A DNA stretch of 60,000 bases from Hydractinia symbiolongicarpus (GCF_029227915.1 NC_079878.1:2048001-2108000); one strand, 5' to 3'; shown: positions 32,252-44,391, numbered from the stretch's first letter. A program made the numbers and translations. The notes: generated from the sequence alone by a model not told the origin.

Positions 32252-35200
32252 ATGGAAAAACAAGGTATGTAAGTTTAAGCAAGTGTATATAATTTAACTT
32301 TCGTGATTCTTGTTTTAAAAAATGCAATAAGTGGGTTTATTAGTTTATATATCTGTTAGTTGCTAAAATATACGTCACTTCATTTCATTCCATTTCATTT
32401 CATTTATTATATACCTGTCACCTCTTTTTTATATACAAAAAAACTAAATGTTCCTTACAACCATGCAATACCTGACCGATATTCCACACTTGTTTTGGTA
32501 TTTTAATTTGCAATGCAATGACTTCTGTAAAACGTTCGAATCATCAATGCAATGATACAACACAAAAACGAAATCAAGATATTGTTACTCCCTTTAATGG
32601 GCCTTCTATTTGCCGAAAATGCAATAGAAAAATAAAAAATGTCTAACAAAAAAAGAGATTTTAGGTACATAATAATGCATATATTGCATGTCTGTTTGTC
32701 GAATATCAGATTTATCCACTTTTGATGAGGCAATAATGCTCACCTTGAGTGGATAAATCTTGATCTTCAACGAACTGTCCTGCAATATCTGCTCATTACT
32801 TTTGTGTCTGACGAGCTGACAACAATGCCCGAGCAAAACATAAATAATGGCTAGTAATTTTTTAATACGTCACTATTGAAAAATAATTAGTAAATAAAAA
32901 ATGATAGATTTTTCAAAAGGCTGATGGACGCCCAAAAATATAAGTCAAAAATGGAATGTCTGCAAAGTTACCACTGAAAACACTTTTTGCTACCAGTTAT
33001 GAAAATTAAGACCATCTTTAAAACATACCAAGCCAAGTCTGGGGTTAGAAGCAGACATGTAAAGGGTTCAAATTATCAAATTGAAATACTGTCTTAAAAA
33101 TTGTTAAAATTGCAATCTCATTTCTCATCAATCATTTGTATCATCTATTTTACTAATGGTTGTTGCAACAAAAAAACATTAACAACGGATTAATGGCAAG
33201 TTCCCTACAGTGCTTCCAGACAATAGCTGCAAACTGAATATGGAATTTATATTTTACAATTCAAACCCAATTATGTAAACTAGATAGATAAATAGGTACT
33301 ATGCATTATAATCTTGATATTATGGTGGGAACAACGCATTTTAAAAAATTTACACCGCATTTTGATTTGCTAAACTGCCCTCACCATTTTAAAAATGTGG
33401 AAAATCCACCTCTCCCTGTTATTAGACCCCTTGACCTGCCATAATTATGTTAAATTAAAGTATAAAATAAAATAAAGTGTGCAATTTTCAACGAGTCAGA
33501 CATACCAAAATTAACAGAGTGAAAATCCACCCACTTCAATTTAATAAGGTTCTCCCAAACTATAGATTTGAGAAAAGTGATCTCTCTCCCACCTTAATAA
33601 CCTGCCTTATTAAACCCCTCACCCCCTTCTAAATAACCCCACCTTCTCAACCTTCCTGCAATTAAGTTGTCATGAGTAATATATTTAAAATAACGCGAAT
33701 GTAATTTTAAATAAATATGAATCGCAAAGCCGATGTTAGGATTGTAGGTAGACAACCAATAGTTATTGTATTGTGCCCATCTCAGACATTTTGTTATAAA
33801 ATGCCCTTTCTAAAATAAGTTTTTGTTGACCAAATATATACAGACAATAGGGAAGGGGGTGTATATAGTACGAAAATTTATTTTTTCATATATGTTTATA
33901 TATGTTTTTTATATGCAAGTAAAGAAAACAATGGTTTGTATTTTCTAAACTAATAGTTTCATGCCGCCACACAGTTTTATATGCAAAAATTTGTGTTTCT
34001 TACCATGTATGATAAGTTGTCCAAAATATGTGTAATTACATGTTGTTCTCAACAATTTCTTTTTTCTTCAGGACCACCTCCTGAGTATCAGCCACAATGG
34101 ACTGCAGGCCCAGAACCACAACCTACAGATCCAATAAAAGGTCAGCCTGAAAACCCACAGTTCCAAGCTGGTCAACCAATTCAACAACAACCCCCAGGCT
34201 ATCCCCCAAACCAGGGTTATCCCCCACAACAACAAGGTTATGCCTTACAACAACAAGGTTATGCCCCACAACAACAAGGTTATGCCCCACAACAAGGATA
34301 TCAACAGGCTGGTGGTTACCCCCAAGGATACCAACAACAAGCTTATGGCTATGTAAGATTATTATTGCATTAGATTATAATTTTCCAGCTGTGTACTAAA
34401 CCTAATGTATATGCAAAACCTTAAAGCAGTTTAAAAATCCGTAAAATTTGCAAGAAAACAATTGAATCAACATTTGTGTAGTGTAGCTCTGATACCTCCT
34501 ACTTCTTGGTAAGTTATTCTTAAAACGTAACATAAAAAACTTTTTTTTGAAGGCATAAAAATTTATCCTTAAACGTTTTCCCTTAACTTCAGTTGCTTCT
34601 CCTACACCTTATTGCCATAATCTGTGAAAAGCGACGAATTTCTGTCACTTTTAACCGACGAAAAGTTTTAACCCCCTCTCAGAAGAAAACAGTTTTTTTT
34701 ACTTATATTTGACAAAACAAATGCTAATCAATAATAATAAAATCTTTTTTTTCATTTCCAAGTCATTCTTCGCTTTCCTCTTCCTCTTCTTGTACCTCAG
34801 TACTAGTACTTTCTATTTCAAGGTCAATTTTAAAATCACTCTCGTCAGAGTTTTCGTCGTTTTGAATAATCCCAGTGAAATCATATAAAATCTTTCATTG
34901 TATCTCGAACCCATCGCTTGGGACAGGATTAAGTGATGGCTTGTAGTTTAACGACTTTACATTACCTGTGATTTTTTTCATTCTTTAGTTTAATGAAGAA
35001 GTAAGTGAAGCAAGAAATTCTTCTCGACACATGACCAACGGTTTTCCATCTATCGAAGTATCTTTCTTGTGCTTTTGCTGCACAGGCATATGGATCAATT
35101 TTATATTGGATCATGATATTCCCCAAGGTCTTGTTTTAAATCTTGACTAGTCCCCTCTCTCCCGTGTACCTCCTGGGAAGTATACATTTTCATTGAAGGG

Positions 35201-38200
35201 GGCAAAAAATGTCCCAATCAAAGGGCTTGATGACAAAAGACAAATTACAGCGCCTTTTGTTGTTTCTGCCACTAGTGATTTTTCTACCTGTCCAGCTTAT
35301 TTATCAAGGGTAGTCGAAAAGATGTTTACCAAAATATGCATTTTCGACCAATTTTCATGTCACGTATACTCCAAATCATTGGTCTAATTTAGAAAAGTGT
35401 AAAGATCTATTTAGAATAATCATTTTCCCATATTTATCTGCCAAAAAGAAAGAGCTTGGTTACCCAGAAGAACAGTAGTCCTTAATTATCATTGATACTT
35501 TGAAAGGTCAAGACTACGACGAAAAGAAGCGATTATAAGCGAAAAACAATTTACTAAAAAACTTTACTAAAAAAGTTAGATTTCTCCAAGATCTCGCAAC
35601 ATAGTGACATCTAAATAACTTTGCCGAAATTAAGAAACATATTAAACAAACAGGAGAAATCCAAGGCAAGAAAACAAGTTTTTTTTGTTATCGTGCATTA
35701 GCTTATACAAACTATCGTCGGTTGAAGATTATCGAAAATTTTGCCTGTTTTCACATCATTTTTCATCTTATTTCTCAACATCATAGTTGTATGAAATGCC
35801 ATTTGTAGTATTTCTGAACATCAAAAAAAAATGGCTCTTTTAAATCATCATCATCATCATCATTCTCGGCTTAACGTCCGTTTTCCATGCTAGCATGGGT
35901 TGGACGGGGTATATTAATGACCCTCTTCCAATCTGATCTAGACTGTGTTAGATCTAAACTCAACTTCCTCTCTATCAAGTCTGTCCTTATAACCTCCTGC
36001 CAAGTCTTTCTCGGTCTGCCTCTGGGCTTTGCCCCAGGAACTATCAAGTCTCTACACTTTCTTACCCAATTATCCTCCTCCATTCTTTCCAAGTGCCCCA
36101 GCCAATCCAATCTTCTTATCTGGATAACATCTTTAATTCTACGGAGACTTAGCCTGCTTCTTAGCTCATCTGAACTCTCTCTGTCTCTCAGACTGGCATT
36201 ACACATCCACCTAACCATTCTCATATCATTCCTTTCTAAACGGTCAAGATCTTCTTGCTTCACTGCCCATGTCTCACTACCGTACAACATAACACTTCTT
36301 ACACAGGCCTCATACAACCTACCTTTTACCTCAATTGACAGGACTCTGCTAGTCAATAAAGGAAGTAACTCTCTAAACTTTTTCCAAGCAGAACCTATCC
36401 TGCAAGTAACACTTCTTCCAACACCCCCTTCACTACCCAACATATCACATAAGTAACAGAAGTTCTTAACTATCTCTAACGAGCCACTGTTGTACATCAT
36501 TAAAGCTGGAAATACTTCATTCTCTATAATCTCACCTTTGCAACGCTTGCATACAAACTGTATGCCAGCTCTTAACCTTCCACTAATACTACTGCACTTC
36601 TTATGTATCCAATGCTTGCAAGTCTGACAAAAAATTGAGTTACTACCAACCCCTTTCCTGCAAACTCCACAAGGCCACTTTCCAACTACAAGGTCACACT
36701 TGGCTGCAATGCTACTTATCATGACTTTAGACTTTGCTGTGTTTACCTTCAGCCCTTTCTCTTCTAGTCCTTTCTTCCACTTCTCAAACTTTTCAACTAA
36801 TTCTTCCATCGACTCTGCTATGAGAACCAAATCATCTGCATACAATAACTCCCATGGACAACCTGTTCTGAACTCCATCGACAGCGCTTCTAAGACTAGA
36901 ATAAACAACAAAGGACTAAGTACAGAACCCTGATGTACACCAACATTTACACTAAATTCATCACTAAGTGAATCGTTAATCCTGACACGACTTCTAGCAT
37001 TGCTGTACATAGACTGAACCATCGTAACTAGCCACTCATCCACACCTAATTTTCTCATAGCCCACCAAATAACTTTACGCGGCACTCAAAAGCTTTCTCT
37101 AAATTTACAAAGGCAAAATAGAAATTCTTTCTCTTTCCTAAATACTTTTCCTGAAGCTGTCTGAGTAAAAATATTGCATCTGTAGTGCCACGCCCTGGAA
37201 CAAAACCAAATTGCATCTTATCTATATCAATTCTTTCTCTAAGTAACTTATCAATCACTCTTTCAATAACTTTCATTACTTGATCAACCAACTTCAAACC
37301 TCTATAGTTACCCCTTTCTAATGCATCACCCTTGCCCTTGAAACAATTCACTATTACACTCGACTGCCACTCACTCGGAATAGCACCATCCTTTATAATC
37401 TGGTTAGCAAGACTTGTAATAAGCTCAACTCCAATATATCCAGATGCTTTTACCATCTCTGCAACAATACCTGATACTCCTGCAGCCTTGCCAATCTTCA
37501 ATTTCCTAATAGCCTCCACTACCCATTCTGTCTTGATCTGCATAGCTGGCCCTTCTACGACATCATCATCAGACAAATTATCCTCGTCCCAATCAAACTC
37601 AGTGTTAAGCAACCTCTGATAATGATTCTTCCAAGCTACCCTTTTCTCCTCCTCTGTGCTAGCCAAAACACCTTCATCATTACGTATACACTTCTCACCT
37701 ACAATATCTTGATTAGTCTTCTTCATTTGCTTTGCTATCTTGAATACCTCATTGCGCTGGTCTTCCCTTCTTAACACATCTGCAAATCTGTTTCTCTCTG
37801 CTTCTGATTTTGCCTTATACACTGCTGTACGAGCGCGACGCTTAGCTTCTCAGTAAATATTTTTACTACCACCTGACTTCCACTCTTTCCAAAGTTTCCT
37901 CTTTTCCTTTATACACTGGTCAACCTCATTATTCCACCACCAGGTCTGTCTATGTCTAGCTGGTCCTTTCGTCCACCCACAGGTATCATCAGAAGCTTCT
38001 AGAAGACAATTCTTCAAAGTAGTCAAGTACTTTCAACATTGTCACTATCACATTGACTATTGTAGGCTAACTGCTGAACTTTTGCACTAAATTGTCTTGC
38101 TACAATCTCTTCCTTCAGCTTCCAGACTTTTCGACGGGGCCTGTACTTTCCCTTGGCTTCTTTGACACTCTTCAAGATAATATCACAAACCAGCAACCTA

Positions 38201-38939
38201 TGCTGGGAAACACACTCTTCCCCCGATATAACTTTCACGTCCTTCACCACTTTCTTGTCTGACTTTCTAACCAAAAAGTAATCTATCTGTGTCTTACAAC
38301 CACCTGACTCATATGTTATCAGCCTACTCTGTCTCTTACTGAATGATGTGTTGCAAACCACCATGTCCGTTGCCATTCCAAACTCAAGCAATCTCTCCCC
38401 TTCCTTATTTCTGCTCCCAAATCCATAGCCTCCATGCACACCTCTATAACCTTCAGATGACTTCCCAACTTTTTTTAATAAACATATTTTATATAGACAC
38501 GAAAAAGTGATGTTTATTTGGAACTGTATGTTTTAGACTGCGAATACTGTTGTCATGCCGGCACCAACTCCATACGTTGGTACTGTTCCTGATAACCACA
38601 GTACACTTGCGTGGCTCACATGTTTGTGTTGTTGCTGGCCTTTGGGACTTATCTCAATCGTTAAATCCATGGAGGTATTTGATAGCCATATTTTTAACGT
38701 TATGATAAATATATTTTTAATGTTATGGACAGTGTTGATATTGATTGGTGTTATTTTAGGTAAATAACGCGGTTGCGCAGGGAGATCTGTTTCGCGCAAG
38801 AAGCGCTTCAGATATGGCGAAAAAGTTTGGATATGCCGCACTTGGTTTTGGCATTTTCGGTTATGTCTGTACGGCAATCTACTTGGTGATTTACTTTGCT
38901 GTGATATATCCGAATATAAGCAAGAATTATTACGATTGA
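32252..38939 (+). CDS. CD225/dispanin family transmembrane protein (IFITM/PRRT-like), four exons, 203 codons
   Basis: Exons 32252-32264 (ATG plus four codons), 34072-34352, 38537-38674 and 38760-38939 (stop 38937-38939). All junctions are GT/AG and phase-consistent. The N-terminal half is Pro/Gln/Gly/Tyr-rich with PQQQGYA repeats. The C-terminus is a CD225 domain: membrane-associated WLTCLCCCWPLGLISIV with three adjacent Cys (possible palmitoylation sites), KSMEV, AQGDLFRARSAS, then a transmembrane helix (FGYVCTAIYLVIYFAVIY). Dispanins include the antiviral IFITMs and the PRRT/SynDIG proteins; the Pro-rich N-terminus fits the latter type. Intron 2 carries an antisense LINE. The gene lies between two Polintons. 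If exon 2 were not spliced, the frame would stop soon after 34352. Confidence 0.88.
35871..37822 (-). pseudogene. LINE reverse transcriptase with internal Cys/His finger (one frameshift)
   Basis: Two open segments, 37822-37055 and 37085-35871, with a frameshift near 37070. Upstream a stop at about 37851 separates them from the endonuclease. RT signs: GNYRGLKLVDQVMKVIERV, QFGFVPGRGTTDAIF, motif A FVNLEKAFE (catalytic Asp replaced by Asn), GVHQGSVLSPLLF and YADDLVLIAES. After the palm there is a PHD/zinc-finger-like insertion CGVCRKG...CQTCKHWIHKKC (about 36645-36545), then the usual GSETWAVKQEDLDRLE and WLGHLERM ending. Inactive. Confidence 0.8.
38023..38439 (-). pseudogene. APE-type endonuclease fragment of the LINE
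   Basis: 138 open codons: GYGFGSRNKEGERLLEFGMA, VVCNTSFSKR, TQIDYFLVRK and a final SQHRLLVCDI, the C-terminal motifs of the apurinic-endonuclease-like domain of LINEs (the S-x-H catalytic region is kept). The N-terminal half of the domain is absent, so the element is 5'-truncated. Confidence 0.75.
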
Positions 38940-39521
38940 AATGTAAATATTGAAGTGTAATTTTGAAGTAATATAGAACAGTTAATTTTGTAAGACGAAG
39001 ATTTAATTACTATACTAAATGGCACGATAATAATTTTTATAGACGCCTGATAATTCGATTAAGCGAGGAGTCTAGTATAAAACATTAGGTATTTTTCAAA
39101 GATATACTTAATACGAAGGCTAGATATGATTTGGACAAGTCCGCCTTACAATATTTTTTCACAAACAATAACAAACCTTATTGCTTTTTTCTGTTTTGTT
39201 ATTTACGAAATCGAATCCTCGTGTAATGAGAAGTAAGATTGATCATACGTGAATTTTATTTGGCGGGAAAACTACTTCAAACAGCGCTGCACCAATACGT
39301 CGTTGTAAAAGTAAGTACTATAAATCTTGATCGAATAATTATGTTTTTTTTTTTAATTTAGAAAATTGATGTAAATAAAAAATACATTCACTGTATATAA
39401 AATACAAGCAATTTCTTTTTTGTTCTACGAATTAGCCGGTAGAACTTTAAATTAGCTTCTTTTTTGTCGCCGTTTTTACTATCGAGAATAGTGGAGCACG
39501 GAAGGGTACCAGTCTAGAGTA
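38940..39521. other. CD225 3' UTR and spacer before Polinton copy 2
   Basis: AT-rich, no ORF of note. The CD225 poly(A) site should lie here; only about 590 bases separate the CD225 stop from the Polinton terminus. Confidence 0.4.
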
Positions 39522-39527
39522 GCGGTA

Positions 39528-39733
39528 GTAGTAGTAGGGAGTGATTATAATCAGGTTTTCGCTCCTCCTACACCTTTACCCCCAAAAACCCCGCTTTCAC
39601 CATTTCCACCACCACCTCCATCCCAAAACAAGTAAAAATAAATCATATGCTGATATCAACACAAAATAATATTAAATGATATATAATAGAATATACTAAT
39701 ATTATACAGAATATGAGTAAAGGGAAATTCCCT
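39528..39733 (+). repeat. Left terminal inverted repeat of Polinton copy 2
   Basis: Pairs with 53292-53488. Outermost about 45 bases match the right end exactly (GTAGTAGTAGGG, then a block with GATTATAATC). The pyrimidine-rich tract, CATATGCTGATATCAACACA and GGGAAATTCCC (39722-39732) follow. Confidence 0.85.
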
Positions 39734-39860
39734 GAAATATCCAATCCTTGACCAAACCAAAAAAAAATGCTGGTTGAAATTGAAATCTACCTATGATAAA
39801 GATGAGTTGGTTCAAAAATGAAATCAGTAAAACATATAACACAGTATCAGCACCAGCGAC

Positions 39861-42800
39861 GTGGCAAATTACCACAAAACCAAGAGCTCCGGGTCACTAT
39901 CAAGCATGGCTGAAATCGAGGCTTTCATCGATGAATGTGAGATGAAACGCCTCGATCTGGAAAAAGGCGAATTTTGGACGAAAGCCTATTTGCCACCGGA
40001 AAGGACTATTGAGACACCAGGAGCATATGAAGGTAAAATAATATTCAAGCACGTACAAGTCAAGATAATTTCTACGAGGGAGTCCCTACTTGGATGTGGT
40101 CCATCACCAGATTGGTTGCGCGGAAAAAGGTGCATTTATAGCTTTGACAAGACGGACGAGAGAACAGACAGCTTGTGCTTCTGGAGATGCCTAGCTGTTC
40201 ATTACCGGGAAGAGCAAAAACAGTGCGAAAAGTTCCACACAAGGCCAGCCCTCAAATTAGCTCGTGAGTACTACGAGGAACCCAAATTAAAGAGGGAAGA
40301 GGTAAGGGCCACGAGGCTCGTGGACTTGGAAGATCGCCAAAAAATTTGAGATTAACATAAGAGTATTTGAGCCGAAGACAAACTCCGACCCATGGCGTCT
40401 CGTATATGGCCAAAATCAATACAAAAAGGGGCTAGACACGATTAATATTGGTATGTTGGAAGGTCATTGTTTCTATATCAAAAAGATGGAGGTCCTAACG
40501 GAGCATTGGGAATGTGAGGTTTGTACACAAAGATTCAACAGATCGGAGAACCTCACATGACACAAGAATAACGAATGCGAAGGTATTATGACCAAGATCA
40601 TTTGCAAAGGTCGCCAAGTAGAACGGATGCAGAGTAGCCACAGCGAACCAAAGCCGATAAAAATAATTTCAATCGTACCAAATTTAAAGAAGACCACATT
40701 CGGGGGCTGGGGTACAATCTTGTGACTGCATAGGAGTGCGAAAAGCTTCCCAAGGCTAAGAGGTTATTCACGAAAAAATTTCGACCATATCCCCATTTCA
40801 TCGTTTTTGATTTCGAGGCTCCCCTGGCGGCATTGAACCAGCAGCAAACGCCTGATTTAACATATATATCCGAGCATATCCCCGTAAGTGTAGCCATCCA
40901 CGATAGCTTACAAGAACATCCTACCTTCATTCATGATGAAGACCCAAAGGTGCTTGTGCAAAAATTCGTCGAACAATTGGAGCAGAGACAAATGAGCATT
41001 GTGGAAGAAGTCAAAAAGATGTACCCCAAGCCAGATGATTTCGATATGCTCCCGGAACAAACTCAAAATGCTTGGCACGAATGGATAAATCAAGTGACGG
41101 TGATAGCCTTTAACAGCGGTAAATATGATATCAACATGATAAAGCGGTAATTTGTCGAACGAATTGCGGATGATGATAATATCAAAGTAGCGAAAAAGGA
41201 TAATGATTATATGTTTCTAACCACCTCGAGGTTCAAATTTATCGATATTAAGAATTTTCTCGCACCAGGCTTGAATTATGAAAAATGGTGCAAGTCATTG
41301 GATTGCAATCTTGAGAAGCCCGTTTTTCCGCACGAGTGGTTGTCCTGCTACGAAAAGTTGAACCATGTGGGCCCAGTAGATCATGAGGCGTTTTATAGCA
41401 CACTCAGCGGTAAAAACACACTCTCACCCGAAGATTACCAGACGTTCAGGGAGTTTTTTAAAAGAGAATGCGTCACGGTGCTGGATTGGTTAGCCGAATA
41501 CAATATGGCGGACGTAGTATCCTTTGTTGAAGCCGTGGATAAGACCCGCAACACGTACCACGAGGATGAAATAGACATTCTAAAAGATGCCGTGAGCATT
41601 CCGGGTGTGTCTATGCGCTACGTCCTGAACAAGTCTCTACGAGTAAACCCCGAGATCCAGCTTTAAGCTCCGGGTGATCCCTGTAAGCATAAATGCGAGG
41701 CTCGTTGCACCAAAGCCCGATGCGAGGATTGTAAACAGGTTCAAAAAGATTGTACATCTTGTACAAAGAACGAGGCGTATGAGCTCCTGCAAACTGGCAT
41801 GGTGGGTGGCCCCGCAATCGTATTTTGCAGGTACCATGAGAGTGATGTGACGGGTATTCGCTCACATACTTATACCGAACCGAAAAAATGTAAGACCATC
41901 CTGGGATATGACGCCAATATGCTCTTCCCTAGCACCTTAATGCAGGACTTCCATTGTGGGAAGGAGAAGCTGGTAAAAATGGTAGACCCTGCTGAAAAAA
42001 TAGACGATCTGGTGCGAGACATTCTTGATGGATCACTCTTCGGGTTTGCCCAAGTTGATATTGAGGTGCCTACCGAGCAGCACAACAAATTCAGCGAAAT
42101 GTCCCCGTTATTTGTAGCCAAAGAGATACCCGATGAAGCCATTCCGCAGCATATGCACGAGTATTTAACCAAGACCGGGCGAAAACGTATACCGCGCACT
42201 AAAAAGCTGTTGGAAGTGATGAAAGCTGAGAAGATCCTGCTTTGTACGGATGGTATCTTAATCATGGGTTGAAAATTACGGCTTGTTATCAAATAATCAA
42301 GTACTCAAGGGGTAAACCATTCGCATGGTTCCCGGAAGAAATAGCGGATGCGCGGCGCCAAGCTGATAAGAACCCTGATAAACGTATTGCGGGCGATGCT
42401 GCCAAACTTGCGGATGCTCGAATTTTACTATAATTTTCTCGACAAGTACGTAGATCGTCGAGATTTTGAATATGTGTACATGGATACCGATAGTGCTTAT
42501 TTCGCGATCTCTGGAGATAAACTACGTGATGTTGTTCGTCCTGAATTACTCGAGCAGTACGATATGGATGTAAAAAACTGGCACCGATAAATATTCAAGC
42601 AGAACCGGAGGGCTATTTAAAGAAGAATTCATCCAGAATAATAGCGCTAACAGCCAAATGTTATTTCGTCGAAGGTAAAAATGGCACTAAGTTCTCGTGT
42701 AAAGGTATGTCGAAAAGGCAGAATGAATTGACATGGTTGAGATATATGGGGGCACTGAAGGGAGAGCTTGATAATGCAAAAAATGTGGGCTTCCGCGTAT

Positions 42801-42910
42801 ATAACCAGGGTATGGTCACATATCAGCAAAATAAGCTGGGTTTATCGGCTTTTTATGACAAGAGATTAATGCTAGAAGATCGTATACATACAAAGCCATT
42901 AGATTTATAA
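39861..42910 (+). pseudogene. PolB: Protein-primed DNA polymerase B, Polinton copy 2 (heavily decayed)
   Basis: Begins within the N-terminal region (NYHKTKSSGSLSSMAEIEAF); about 240 bases present in copy 1 are missing. Keeps SLCFWRCLA, GHCFYIKKME, the C2H2 finger (with an in-frame TGA at 40558-40560), Exo I FIVFDFEA (about 40800) and Exo II AFNSGKYDIN. Motif A is GYDANMLFPS (about 41908), with the catalytic Asp intact, and motif C is YMDTDSAYF (about 42477). Breaks: frameshift near 40335, about 160 bases missing after 40640, TAA at 41148-41150 and 41664-41666, frameshift near 42255. A deletion near 42415 removes motif B. Confidence 0.88.
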
Positions 42911-42920
42911 ATGATGACTA

Positions 42921-43457
42921 TTGTCCCAAAGTTTGTATATACTGATAGTATATACAACAAAAATAGAGGAGACTAAATGCTGTTCAAACTGTAAAAGATC
43001 TTGTTCTTTGGATAATTTTAAGATTAAGGAGGACGGACAACGGACAAAACAATGTATCAAATGCTTGGATAGTCATAATGCGTCAAAGGAACGTACCAAA
43101 TGCCCGCATAAAAAAGAGAGATCACACTGCAAGGATTGTGATTTTCCTGGGTATCAGCATATCCTTATTCTAAATAGGATTCGTGCTGCTCTAAACAATG
43201 ACACTGAGATAGCATCCACACAGTGCCTAGGGTGCGGTATCTGCACATTTACTGGGCATATCCAAGCTCAATTTAGAGATGGGATGTGCTGGGGAAACCG
43301 CGGTCAATGGGAGTTCGATCACAAAATCCCTATTAAATATCGAGTAAATGGTGTTCCACCTAGTATAGAGACTCAACTCGTGCGGTTACATTATACGAAC
43401 ATGCAGCCCCTGTGGGCAATAGAAAATCAAAAGAAGGGTTATCTAAGGGTGTTGTGA
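42921..43457 (+). CDS. HNH-like nuclease with zinc-binding cysteines, Polinton copy 2
   Basis: Open over 178 codons. The ATG used in copy 1 is ATA here, so translation would have to begin at the upstream ATG 42921, before the hairpin. CCSNCKRSC, QCIKCLDS, CPHKKERSHCKDCDF, CGICTF and WEFDHKIPI are all kept. The stop codon (43455-43457) lies inside the downstream hairpin. Probably weakly or not expressed because of the start change. Confidence 0.6.
   Translation: MSQSLYILIVYTTKIEETKCCSNCKRSCSLDNFKIKEDGQRTKQCIKCLDSHNASKERTKCPHKKERSHCKDCDFPGYQHILILNRIRAALNNDTEIASTQCLGCGICTFTGHIQAQFRDGMCWGNRGQWEFDHKIPIKYRVNGVPPSIETQLVRLHYTNMQPLWAIENQKKGYLRVL
42933..42957 (+). terminator. Intergenic hairpin PolB/HNH, copy 2
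   Basis: Perfect 10-bp stem TTGTATATAC / GTATATACAA, loop TGATA. Counterpart of 16771-16795. Confidence 0.6.
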
Positions 43458-43469
43458 GACACCACCTTT
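43445..43469 (+). terminator. Intergenic hairpin after HNH, copy 2 (flipped)
   Basis: Arms AAGGGTGTTGT and ACACCACCTTT around GAG. Its sequence is the reverse complement of the copy 1 hairpin (17317-17341) except for one base. It contains the HNH stop codon. Confidence 0.55.
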
Positions 43470-43489
43470 ACACAAAGCTGGAAATAAAA

Positions 43490-44106
43490 ATGGAGGTATT
43501 GCTATTAATCGCATTGCTACTACCTTATGTCTGTATCATCCTCGGTTATTTAAAATATAAACGAGTATTAATAAAGATGTCTGAATTAGCTGAAATTTTG
43601 ATGTTGTAGATACACCAGCAGAGGTCGTTGAACAAAAAATAGACAAACGTCAAACATTGAAAGACATCCGTAAGACCAAGCCACATTTACTGCCTAAAAA
43701 ATATAGCGAAGGTTTCCTGGACAAAGCATCGCCTGAAGTTATCGAGAAAATATATGATGAGTATATAGAACATGACCTCCATGAGAAAGGAGAAAAAACT
43801 GCAAAGGCATTGTCAACTCAAGCCCTTGGGTTATATAGCAAAGCTATTGGTAACCTTATATCACGTGATAGTTCTGAAGCCCTCAGTCATGATTTAGAAA
43901 ACGATCCTATTATTAGGGAGAGCATGACTGATCTTGGAATCCTCGTCTATACAGCGTTCGGAAAATTTTTAGCGCCTCTGTTGGTGGTTGTGCACATAGT
44001 TAACCACTGTCAACTACCCGCGTCCAAGATGAATGAAGATAAGGTTGATGTAGAGCAAGAAAACAATGGAGAATACTCTATCAAAGATACACATGGAAAA
44101 TCCTGA
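43490..44106 (+). pseudogene. Small membrane protein with N- and C-terminal hydrophobic segments, copy 2 (one frameshift)
   Basis: MEVLLLIALLLPYVCIILGYLKYK begins at 43490 (20 residues shown in part: hydrophobic start then basic). One base is missing near 43600, ending the first frame at 43609. The second frame runs to 44106 with DKRQTLKDIRKTKPHLLPKK, a helical DKASPEVIEKIYDEYI, and a C-terminal hydrophobic ILVYTAFGKFLAPLLVVVHI followed by an acidic tail. Homolog of 17362-17942. Confidence 0.5.
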
Positions 44107-44266
44107 AGTGTTTGAAATGGGAAGTATCATAGCAGATTCATTGGGTAATAGCAGAATAAAATCGCGGTACACGGATTGGTGTGGTATCTACAGTGACTCC
44201 TACTCACGTGCTTTGGAAATCCTGACACTGCAGCTGATCGATTTCCACCACAAGCATGTAATTTAA
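44093..44266 (+). CDS. Short ORF present only in copy 2
   Basis: 57 codons (MENPEVFEMGSIIADSLGNS at the start), overlapping the end of the preceding gene in another frame. The region 44107-44360 has no counterpart in copy 1, where the hairpin follows the stop at once. It may be an inserted or anciently lost small gene; no family recognised. Weak as a gene call. Confidence 0.25.
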   Translation: MENPEVFEMGSIIADSLGNSRIKSRYTDWCGIYSDSYSRALEILTLQLIDFHHKHVI

Positions 44267-44362
44267 TAAAGGCCCCACATATGCATCAAATAAGATACGC
44301 TGGCAGAAACGGTTTAACGCCCTCCGTGATATATCAATACCTGAATGCGTGATCAAGATCTT

Positions 44363-44388
44363 TTATGTGTACTCCTTGGTACACATAA
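44363..44388 (+). terminator. Intergenic hairpin directly before next ATG, copy 2
   Basis: Perfect 10-bp stem TTATGTGTAC / GTACACATAA with a 6-base loop, ending three bases before ATG 44392. Its sequence differs from the copy 1 hairpin at the same position (17951-17976). Confidence 0.65.
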
Positions 44389-44391
44389 TAA

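Larger units (their letters stand above)
35840..38465 (-). mobile_element. 5'-truncated non-LTR retrotransposon (RTE/CR1-type organisation), antisense in CD225 intron 2
   Basis: The minus-strand element ends in an (ATG)n/(CAT)n tail at about 35844-35861, preceded by a conserved 3' region (TTAACGTCCGTTTTCCATGC and continuing). It contains the end of an APE-type endonuclease and a reverse transcriptase. The 5' edge is near 38460. I could not define a clear target duplication. It is dead, with several frameshifts and stops. Confidence 0.8.

Noticed and set aside
32377-32405. Short CATTT repeat
   Set aside because: Five imperfect units only; ordinary simple sequence.
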